This document shows positions 54,032 through 64,000 of a DNA stretch of 64,000 bases, piece after piece. A program made the translations under genes and the position numbers. Source of the stretch: Trochalopteron elliotii (lineage: Eukaryota > Chordata > Aves > Passeriformes > Leiothrichidae). Below the pieces are notes generated by a model. It had not been told where the DNA came from, did no database searches, and saw nothing but the letters and a program-made list of their open reading frames with translations. Positions within the stretch are counted from its first letter, which is position 1; every line of letters starts with the position of its first letter. The stretch is from positions 1-64,000 of the forward strand of contig JANPWX010000359.1 of assembly GCA_024734555.1 (NCBI GenBank), read 5' to 3'.

Positions 54032-54611
54032 TGTACTGGTACTGGCTGGGACAGAGGGTAATTTTCTTCACAGTATGGGGCTGTGTTTTGGATTTGTGAT
54101 GAAAACAATATTAATAACACAGAGTTGTTTAGTTATTGCTGAGCTGTGCTTGCACAGCACCAGGGCCTTTTCTGCTTCTCACAATGACCCACCAGCAAGC
54201 AGGCTGGTGATCTGAAAGCTGGAAGGGACAGAGCTGGGACAGCAGACCCCAAGTGGCCCAAGAGATATCCCATGCCATATGAGATCAGGCTCAGCATATA
54301 AAGATGAGGGAAAGTGGATGAAGAGAGGAGTGTTTGGAGTGATGGCATTTGTCTTCCCAAGTCACTGTTATGTGTGATGGGGCCCTGCTTTCCTGGAGAT
54401 GGCTCAACACCTGCCTGCCCATGGGAAGCGGTGAATGAATTCCTTGTTTTGCTTTGCTTGCATGCACAGTTTTTGCTTTCCCTATTGAAGTGCCTTTACC
54501 TCAACCCACTACTTTTCTCATGTTTATGTATCTCACTCCCCCACCACACTGGTGGAGAATGAGCAAGTGCCCGCATGGGGCTGAGCTGCCCACCAGGATC
54601 AAACCAAGCTA
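54032..54611 (+). mobile_element. Solo LTR of an avian endogenous retrovirus (ERVL-like, TguLTR5-like)
   Basis: About 580 bp with the layout of an abundant neoavian LTR. It starts TGTACTGGTACTGGCTGGGA. Inside are GGGCTGTGTTTTGGATTTGT and TGCACAGCACCAGGGCCTTT. A TATA box (TATAAA) lies at 54297-54302. The downstream half contains TTTGTCTTCCCAAGTCACTG and GGAGATGGCTCAACACCTGC, and the end is GGATCAAACCAAGCTA. No internal retroviral sequence (gag, pol, env) flanks it on either side, so it is a solo LTR left by recombination. The usual ATTAAA-type poly(A) signal appears degraded to ATTGAA near 54485. Termini are eroded and no clear target-site duplication was found. It lies antisense to ANKRD28. 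Confidence 0.85.
54297..54302 (+). promoter_or_regulatory. TATA box within the solo LTR
   Basis: TATAAA follows CAGCA in the middle of the LTR, at the place expected for the U3/R promoter of this LTR family. It would direct transcription along the plus strand, antisense to ANKRD28. Activity cannot be judged from sequence. Confidence 0.6.
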
Positions 54612-56742
54612 GAAAACGGCAGAATTAAGGTAACATACAACCTTGATATATATACCTTAAACAGAATAAAGACAGTGCTTAATTACACATACCTACTACT
54701 TTGAAAGTTAGGAGGAGAAGTGGTTTTTAATTAAGAAGTCTATCCACAATACACTAATACACAATATCTAAACACTTTGGATATTCCTTTATAGATTAGT
54801 TCTGTAAGGGGGGACCAATGAAACTTAAGTCATAGAACACACAGTTGATTTCATTAAATTTATTTATTTTGCTATTTTAATAAATAACACAAGTACTTGA
54901 AGAACATTAGGAGAACAAGGAAATGCACATCAGGAAACAGAGCACTTAATGAAATTATACAGAAGCATCTTACCCTGTAAAATGACATGTGACTGTAGTA
55001 GTCTTTATGTGTCATGAGACAGGGACACTTACATTGGAGCTGAAATGGCCACAGGCAAAATTAATTCCTAATTTACAGGAAAAAAAATTCAGAACTTAAA
55101 TGCTCCTTCACTAGGTTTAAATATAACCCAATATATCACGTGCTGGATACATTTTACAGGAACAACTACTGTCACCTGAGAAGCAAACGTTTTAAGTATG
55201 CTAAAACTGTTGCTGTAGTTTACTGAAGCAAACAAAACCGTACCTTGGGTAATTAATTTTTTTCTTTTGCAAAATAAGAAGCACAGATGGCATATTGATA
55301 GGCCAATACTTCGGGACAGAACTGGCAGCATAGCCAGCAACACGTGACATTCCCTGTGCCAGAGAGATCTCTGGAAGCTTCAGTGTATTTATATAAACAG
55401 TTTTAGTCTTTATTGCTATTAGGTTTTACTGACGGATTTCCTCTCTGTGGACCAAAACAAGTGAATCACTATTTTCCCCTCCTCCTTTACACATGATATT
55501 TGCAAAGAAAGCCCAGCTTTCACGGATGCCTCCCTTCCACCTGAGGAGGGGAAAAAGGGGAGAGCAGGGAGCAAACCTCAAAAGATTCAGCTTTCCTAGT
55601 TAAGAGGGGGTATAGAATGCAAATGGAAAGGTAACAGCTGTGACAAGCAGGTACAGAACAATCCAAAATAAGTGCATGATTACAACATCATTTAGATGAG
55701 TCTTAATGATAAATTAATTACTTAGGTCAAAAAACAATCCTCAGTCACCTTTCCAGACTGGGTGAAGTAGCCTGTGACATATTCAGCCCCAGCAGAGCCA
55801 AGAACAAAGAGGGACTACTGCTGTAGTTACAATCCCCAGTGTTTTCTTTGTCCTGTCACTGCATTTACCTTACTGTCCCATAAGCTGGCCTACAGAGAAC
55901 AACTGGCAGAAAGCTAAAATTGTTTTTTGCTAATTCAGCCCCCAAAGTTGCTTGCTGTAAAATCTGCTGAACAACAGTGCAAGAGAACAGCTAGGAAACT
56001 CCCAAGGGACAGATATGAAGGGAGACTACCTCTTCTAGCAAGAGCTTGAAGTCTTTCAAAAGAGCACATAGGATGGATTTGCTAATCTGTGCAGATGTAC
56101 CTTGGCTACTGGTCTCCTCTACAAATCAGACCTTTAATCATACACCCCATAATGCTGTAATTAAAGTCATAAATGTCTTAACTTTCTTAGAAGGAAAGTA
56201 TAATTTCACTGCTCAGCAATTTTTATAGCACTCAAGTATGTAAGAATCAGAAGGTAAAGAGTATAAACCATCAGTGGCAATGCATAATCTTTTCTTTAAT
56301 TTCTGCACCCCACCATCACTTCTGTCCATGCACTGTGCCCAGCAGGTCAAGTAGGCAGCACAGCTCAGATGTGTGAGCTGCTCAGATGTGAGGTCACCCC
56401 TGGCACTCCATGACCACCCCACTCCATCTGCAACAATCTCCCCTTAGACACACCAACAATCCTTTATCTTATCAAGCAAAGCAATTTTTGCATAGATTAG
56501 CACAGGGAAGTATTTTGAGCACTTTGGGTATTGCTCAGAATATTGGTTTAATATACTGACTATTTTTATAAGATTGTTCATCAAAAGATGCCCTGAAAGG
56601 TCTACAGGTAGGATTCAAACATTACTTCCATAATACATTTTGATCTGCCAGATATTGTTTTTTGATCTCCGCATTTTTATACTTGATGCTTATGTTCAGA
56701 TGTGTACTTACATTGTATTGTTTTGGATTGAAGATTATTTCC

Positions 56743-56900
56743 AATCATGGAATAACAGGATGGGTGAGGTTGGAAGGGACCACAATGGGTGATCTGGTCC
56801 AACCTCCCTGCTCAAGCAGAATCATCCTACAGCACATGGCACAGGATTGCATCCAGACGATTCTTGAATATCTCCAGTGACAGAGATGTCACAATAATTT
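56743..56900 (-). mobile_element. CR1 LINE 3' fragment
   Basis: Read on the plus strand, the segment is the reverse complement of a CR1 tail. It has AATCATGGAATAACAGGATG (the reversed terminal repeat), then GAGGTTGGAAGGGACC, GATCTGGTCCAACCTCCCTG, CTCAAGCAGAATCATCC and TTGAATATCTCCAGTGA. About 158 bp survive. It lies in the same orientation as ANKRD28 and looks like a different CR1 subfamily from the copy at 49966. The 5' limit is fuzzy. Confidence 0.9.
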
Positions 56901-57125
56901 ACAGAATCCACAATATCTAAACTGAACAGCGGAATGATGTGGGGAAAAAAGCTTAGTTTTGACAGTTCTTTTATCCTAGAATTTTTCAGTCAGACTTTCC
57001 AAGCAGTCATGTTATTCTGAATAATAATTTGGAATATTGTATGCGAATCTACCAGGAGTGCAAAGTAATATTCTAACTTTTTCAGTTTAAAAGACAGAAA
57101 AGAGAGTGATTAGTGGAAACCAGTG

Positions 57126-57163
57126 TTTAAAAAAAAAAAACAAAACAAAACCAAAAAACAAGA
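57126..57163 (+). repeat. Poly(A) / CAAAA low-complexity tract
   Basis: A run of A followed by CAAAACAAAACC units. Simple-sequence DNA about 230 bp after the CR1 fragment. Confidence 0.8.
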
Positions 57164-60100
57164 GGAGCAATATCAAGCCTTGTCACTTGGTGGCAGCACA
57201 CCAAAGAAAACCAAAACACGAGAAAGCCCTCAACATTTCTCCCCAGTCAGCACATATTACTTAAATATCTCTCCTACAAATGCCAGAATTCCTGGAAGAC
57301 TCCAGTCACTTCACATATTTACGGTAGGCACCTAAATTTTTAAGATTACTGACTTCACATTCAAGGAGATATTAAAGGCTTAAAATTAAAAGAGCTTTAT
57401 TTCAGTCTTTTTGACATGTTTTAGAGGTTCACCTTCCTCCACCAAAATTGCCAGAAATGTGCTAAATAGTATTCCCAAACAGGTGCAAGGCTGAGCAAGC
57501 AAACAGAAGCAATACTTAAAAGCCTGACATCCCAACAGTTCCTACAAACTGAACAAAATAGGGGACTCTGAGTCAGATGCACCATGGATTTGAATTTCCT
57601 GCCATCAGAAAAGGCCTGACAACACACCAGAAAACTCATTACAGTCCTACATGTCTTCCACCAGCTGAAACTCTTGCGAGGATCACACATGAACAGCAAG
57701 GCCGCACACAGTAAGTACCCAACAGTGCGATTGTAGTCAGTGACAATGAACGAGAACTGATAGTCTTTATCCATTTCAATAATTGATGGTAAGCAAAGGT
57801 TAGATTCAACTAAATTAGTAATATTTAATAATCATTAAATAATTTAGCAAACACTTTCAAGGAACATTCACAACTACTGTTACTGAAGCAGGAAAGAGAT
57901 GCAATGAGAACACAAAGATCTGCTGACTTCCTTCTCCTCTGAGTAATGTTGTAGCAAAGGGTCATTTATCAAAGGGCAATGGGATCGCTATTTCTTCTCT
58001 CAGACTGGTCTTCTACACACAGATGTACAAAGACATACAAGCTATACAATGTCTTATTTCTGTAACCACATGATAAACAGCTTTGTTTTGCACTATTTTT
58101 AATCTACATGCCAAATTTACTAATAAAAGATTACCACATGCTGTCACATCATTAACACACAAGTTGCAATGACAGTTCTATTTTCTTCATATTAAATCTT
58201 TATTAGCATAACTACAAGATTTAAAACACAGTCACTTCTTAATAACAATCCCATACAAAAGCAACTAATGAAGTCTTTATAGTACTGAGGGTTTTTTGTA
58301 CCAAATGTAAGATGATACTATCCAAACAAACAAAGAATTTGAGCTTAAAAGAGCAGAGTACTCATATACAAGCTTCAGGGAGATAAAGTCATCAGTTTAA
58401 GCCAAGCATTAGGAAGTAAGTATGACGTACCACAGAAGAGTGACTGCGGTAGTTAAAAATATTAAATAAATTCAAGTAGAGAAGATAAGTTCTCCCTCCT
58501 TTCCCCCTACCTAACCAAATAGCTTACTGTTGTCTAGTATACATGCAGCCTGGTAGGGCCCTTCAATTTTATCAGCCTCATTAAAATTGCACTTTCAGTG
58601 AGACACACATGAAACAACAGCCTAATCCAGCACCGCAGCAAGAAGATAAAATGGAGACCAAGGGAGAGATGAAAATGAACACAGAAAGCAAGAGAAGCGC
58701 AGCAGTTTGCCATTGGAGGGAGTACAAGCCTTAAACAAGAGTGTTCAGCTTCCCAGTGGGAGCAGACACACAGTTCTGTGATTATGAACACCTACACAGG
58801 TTTAAGGGAGGGCTGATCCTCCAAATCCTTGTTGAGAAACAGCATATATGTGAAAGAGCTGCAAGAAAACAAAGGTTTTGTTGTAAAACAGGGCTGCTAT
58901 ACTATTTTTACAAGTAGAAAGACATAGCCATGGGACAATGAAAAACAACTTCAAAGTTCTGCTCATTTAAATTCTAATATTAAAAAAAAGTTAGGAAAAT
59001 ATGCTCTTGATCCTTTTTTTTTCAGTAAACTTACTGCCTTCAAAAGAAAAAAAAAGCATTCCAGATCACAACATGGAACTTGATTTTGGGCCTGACTGAA
59101 ATGAAAAGGGAAACACTAAACAAATAAGGCACATGACTATATATCAACCTGCACTTTATCCCAAACTCTCAGCTCCACGTCAGTGCTGTTCAATGTCAAG
59201 CATGCCTTCAACACACTGCATGCTCCTCAACATTACCTGTAAGAGCAGATCCTCAGCTGAGGTATGGAGAAAAGAGAGGTGAATGATTCTGTGTAAAAAG
59301 AAATAATATTCCACCACTAAGACCACCACACACAAGTTTCTAAGATTTCTTTTTTATCCCTGCTCCTAAAGAGGAAAGATAAACCATTCAGCATATTCAA
59401 GACTGCCAGACAAGGTCTAGACAACAATGAAGTGCTATCAGACCCACTCTGTTTCAGAAAGGAAAATGTTTGCCCATTTATCCATGTCCCAAGTTGCAAA
59501 ATACACTGACTTCCTCATACACTAGGAAAAACAGTTCTCTATATTTCAGAGGTACTGAAAATGTAGCAGAGTAGGTCTACAGTACCTCAGTGCATTTTCT
59601 ACATCCAAACAATGGAGCCATTCATTTGCTCATCTTCATTTTTCCTATTTAAAAGTGGTCTCAGCAAAATCAGCAGAGGTCTGGCATCTTTTAAAAATAG
59701 TGTCAATTGCATTTTAGATAGGGGAAACAAAAAAAGAGAGTGCTTCCCTAATTTTAAAATGAAAGTGAACTAAAATCTGATTGAATCATAGCAAAATAAC
59801 TCTCGTTGGGGTGGTGAGAGGGAAACACTTTTTCAGAGGAATCAAAAGCTGGAGGCACATACTTGGTGTTAAGTACCTGCTTAGGACAAGTGTAAATGAG
59901 TCATACCATCTGTACTCACATTCAAATGATTGTCTGGCAAGATAGCAGGGATAACACAAAGCAATATGACGCTCTGCTCTTAATGCTATGGATGCAGTTA
60001 AGCTGGGAAATAGAGGGAGACTTAGCAGTTTAAGAACTACCTACAGTGACAAACACTGAACAGCTTATTCTCCGAATTTATAATTAGTTGTAGAATGCTG

Positions 60101-63100
60101 CACAGAAATTTATAGTACACAGAGGTACCTACAAACTCACATATAACAATACTGCAGAGGCTGATTAATGCTGTATTTCACATGAATATTTCTATCTCAC
60201 AGAAATGCAGAGATGCTCAAAGTATAAATAGATTGGAGGAAGTGGAACATCAATAATTCAGAGAGAAGCTATTTAAGATAACCATTTGTTACAGAGACAA
60301 GACCAAATGCATTGACTAAGAAAAAAAACAACATGAAAACAACAGAATCAACACTGGCAAGTAGTCTTCTGAAGCAAGTTGTGCTGAACAGAGTAAAAGC
60401 AATAACCACACTGGAAGAAACAAGGAGCTCACAAAGATGCAGTCTGAGACTAATCTCAGCAAAGGTGGGGGAAGTCTCATCCAAAAAGATGACTCGCAGC
60501 AGTGTCTGAGCAAGGGCAGACAAAGCCATCACCAGCGTCTGGAGCAACATGCCACAGAAAGCTGCTATTTCCAAAACAGCGGGGTGGGTGGGGGACCCAA
60601 ACTCATGGAAGTCATAACCAAGGCTTATCATGAAACAAATTACTAACACTGGAAAAATGTGCCAAGTTCAGGTTTCTTCAGTATTCTTTTAAAAAGTTCT
60701 GGAAAGTCAAACTACATGAAAGGCTGAGCTCACCAATATTATTTTAGTTTTAATAAAAGCAATATATTTTAAAGTACAAAATTAAGCTCTACTTTGGATC
60801 ACAGGATATGTAATTTAACACATGTAGCACCGAACTCTCCATCTTTTGCACCTGATGATAGTCAGTGGTACCAGATGATGCTAAAGACTGTTTCAATGTA
60901 GCACAAACACAGAGTTTATTTATCATGGCTACATATAAACTAGAGTACTTACAGGAAGGACAACAAGTTCCTCCCAAGATATTCCTTGATATCTCAGGGG
61001 CTGGAAGGAGAATAGACATCCATCTGCTGTTCCAAAATCCTTGTGATTATTTGTTTATATTTATACCGAGCTCTGAGGAGCATGAAATGTACAAATAATT
61101 TAAAATGGTATCTCACTTATTCCTCGTTTTCATGCCTTCATCTTTTAATTATATGAGAAAACTGTTTACAATCTTAAAAAAAGATCAGTGACGCACTTAT
61201 GTTGGTTTACTTACGTGATCCTCTAATTTTTTTTTTGTTGGTTAAAATCAGGCATATTATTTCAGAGCATTCTAGAGGTTATATTAACAGCATTTACAAC
61301 TCCCAGCAGGTTTAGCAGCAGCAAATATTTGCAATGATGTCTGCCCCCAATAATCACAGTTCACAAGTAGGTACACTAACATAAAATCAATACCATTAAC
61401 ATACACATGCAGCTGTGAGCCGAGCTGATTTGAGGGGAAGGAGGAGGATTTGAGGGGGTAGGTGGATGCTATCCTTTACTATTTCCTCTGTGACTACTAT
61501 TTACCAAGGACAACCACATGGAGGAGCTTCACAGGCAAACAAAGCAGTAATTCAAGCTGTTTCATTATGAATCAGCAGAACTGTCAGAGATCATGGCAAA
61601 AGTATTAGACCATTTTTAAATAAAAGTAAATTAAAAACCAGATTTAATAGTTCTCCTGATGTGGAATCTGACTCTGTGATTTGCTATTCAGATAAAGGCT
61701 TTGAGCTTGAACAGTTCCCTGGCACAAAACAAGAGGTGAAATAATGAACTGACAAGCCTGAAAACCTGTGAACCTATGAAGCATCCCAGATGACATAAAT
61801 GAAAACACGTGTTGATCCTCTGATGTTCACACCACTGTTAAAAATGAAAAATGATCAAAGCAGAAGAGGAGTAAGATCCTCTAACAAATCCAGAAACCAT
61901 TGCCTACATGTTATTTCAGCATGTGCACATGTATAATTTCAAACAATAACTAGTTACCCAAAAAGCCATATCAAGACTGAAAATTCTTATGATATACTTG
62001 GAAATTACATACCTTAAAAAAACCCCACAAACAAACTAATGCAGCTCAGATGCCACTATGACCTTCATTTTCACTTTTGCAATTTTTTGAGCACTTCAGA
62101 GATAATTTCCATTTAAAAATTTGGGAAGAAGGCAAAGCAAGCAGAAGATGAACTCTGATCAAACTTAACATCAAAAGGACAGATAGACAATAGCATTGCT
62201 CCTCAAGCTGAGGGAAGAAATCTTTACATTTCACACATCTTTTAGCAAGGTAATTATCTGGATAAAAATAAGGTAGTGTGCTATGAGTCACAGCAGTTCA
62301 TACATAAATCAATCCATTAAGAAACTTCACAACCAGGACAGACTTCTTTAGAACCTTGAGCTGCTCTTCAAAAACACTGTACATAAGACCAGAAAAGAGT
62401 AATGCTTTCCAATCTGAACAGATGCCTGTCACATTCAAAAAGAAATACAAATCAAGAAGTGATGTTCACAGACATTAAAATCAGAAGAAAGCAAAGGTTT
62501 GGAGCTATTTGAGTCTGTCCATAGCAGGTTACCACTCAAAACCTACAGTCTGGCTTCACAGAAACCTCAGTGCTTAAAACACACAAGAGGACTGAAGAGT
62601 TAAAACCCTCGGATTTATGACTGTGGAACAGAGACTCTCCAGTATCCAGCTGTGACATATTTCAGAACATCTATGGGAAGACAGCAGTTAAAAATGGATA
62701 TTGGGTAGAGGGAGGAAAGAATTGCGTACTTTAGGTATCTGCCAAGGCACAAAGATTAGACTTGATCCGTAGCATTTATAGGATAGCAGGGTGGCAGTCT
62801 GTGAGGTAATCTTTTACCAGCACATCACCTTTAAGAAATTACTTCTTGATTCATGGGTTTTAATCATTACTATTTAATTTTCATGTGTCTGAATTTTAAC
62901 AATTCCACTCTACCTAATAAAAGGGTAGGAAAAACAGGAAGAAGGGTTAGGAGTATTTTAGAAAATACACATCCATCAGACAGAATGACAAAACCTAAAT
63001 ACTATTTCAAACAAAAAAGTATGCATTTGCAAAATTAAGTTACAGGCATAAAAAAGAATGCCAACTGGAAACATTCAGGTCATGCACTAACAGGAACAAA

Positions 63101-64000
63101 TTATCATAAGTAAAAACTTCCTTGGAGTTGTTTCTCCCTCCCTGAAAGGAAAACAGTACCTTTAAAAATAATATTTTTAGATTAATTTTTGAAAGCAAAA
63201 ATAGAAGTACATCCAAATGGCCTCACTGGATCTTTAATGAAGAAGTGCCATAATACACAGTGAATAACAGTCATTTCTCTATTCCCACAGCCAGCAATGC
63301 AAATAGCAGTTGTCTTCTTAATCCGATTGACTAGGCCTTTTAGGAAAAAGACTGCAAAACATAGCAAAAGATATGGAATAACCAATTCTGTGAATAGATT
63401 TAAGAGTCAACAATTTCATATAAACACTAGCACACATGGGGTGGTGTTGTCTTATCAGCCTTGAGGCTATTGTAACAGGACAAAAACAGGTTTTTAAAAT
63501 GAGACAGGAGAGGAGTCAGAATTCACTTGGAACAGAGGCATTCCACATAGGTGTGTCCAAACAAAGCTTTGAGATTTTAACCCAATAATAACCCAGTTTT
63601 AACTCAATAATACACAGTTTTCATTCCCCAAAATGCTAAACAGTAAGAGAACTGGCCAGTAGACCCAGAGACACATTTTCACATATGGATGTAGCAGCAC
63701 TTCACCTTACAAGAGGCGCAAATCAGTCAATTGCAAGTCAAATATTTGAGTGAAAAACAAGATCCACATTTTCCAGTTCACCATAATTCCACAGGAAACA
63801 CAGAGGGTACTACCACACACTTTAGGATTTTCTTATTCCAGGGAAAAATCCAATTGCTTGGACAGGACACACGGCCAAACATCTCCTTTACGTGCACTCT
63901 GTCAATTGCTTAAAGCTCAAATCATGCCACTGCTACTTCCACATAAGTGCATGAGGAAAGTTGGCATTCGTACCTGCCATGCACAAGTGCCACAGCAGAT

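Larger units (their letters stand above)
50717..64000. other. Upstream / probable first-intron sequence carrying an LTR and a CR1 fragment
   Basis: Apart from the solo LTR (54032-54611) and CR1 fragment (56743-56900), nothing recognisable is present. I looked on the minus strand for an exon ending in a KLRDQ-like peptide plus GT donor, the usual ANKRD28 N-terminus, and found none. Simple A-rich tracts and a short imperfect tandem duplication near 63579-63622 occur. Confidence 0.6.

Noticed and set aside
1..64000. CRISPR arrays, operons, phage or bacterial mobile elements
   Set aside because: No regularly spaced repeats or closely packed frames; spliced exons and avian retroelements show vertebrate nuclear DNA.

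Overview
This is intronic, AT-rich vertebrate nuclear DNA, almost certainly from a bird. The mobile elements are an avian set: two CR1 LINE tails and one solo LTR of the abundant neoavian ERVL-like (TguLTR5-like) type. Repeat density is otherwise very low, as in bird genomes. There is no bacterial-style gene layout. Nearly all long open frames are chance frames in introns.

The window holds the 5' part of one gene on the minus strand, ANKRD28 (ankyrin repeat domain 28, regulatory subunit ARS-A of protein phosphatase 6). Four small coding exons can be placed to the base, in transcript order: 34692-34576 (an alternative first coding exon with its own ATG), 33471-33388, 12597-12519 and 2260-2190. 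Splice sites are canonical and the reading phases fit (0/0, 0/0, 0/1, 1/0), giving one continuous frame of 117 codons. It covers a short N-terminal leader, ankyrin repeat 1 and the start of repeat 2. The protein matches ANKRD28 rather than its paralogue ANKRD44 at every discriminating position except one. The exon for the usual ANKRD28 N-terminus was not found and probably lies beyond position 64000. The exons after repeat 2 lie below position 1.

Layout: 1-2189 is intron downstream of the last visible exon. 2261-12518 and 12598-33387 are 10.3 kb and 20.8 kb introns with no recognised transposon, only simple repeats, one G-rich tract and one perfect hairpin. 33472-34575 is a 1.1 kb intron. 34.7-36.2 kb is the only CpG-enriched stretch; it has a consensus splice donor at 36111 and is a candidate alternative promoter and 5' UTR. 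36.2-64.0 kb is upstream sequence (probably intron 1 of the long transcript) and carries CR1 (49966-50716), the solo LTR (54032-54611) and a CR1 fragment (56743-56900).

I found no previously undescribed multi-gene system. The most useful observations are the alternative first exon with its possible promoter, and the 13-bp perfect hairpin near 28.6 kb.
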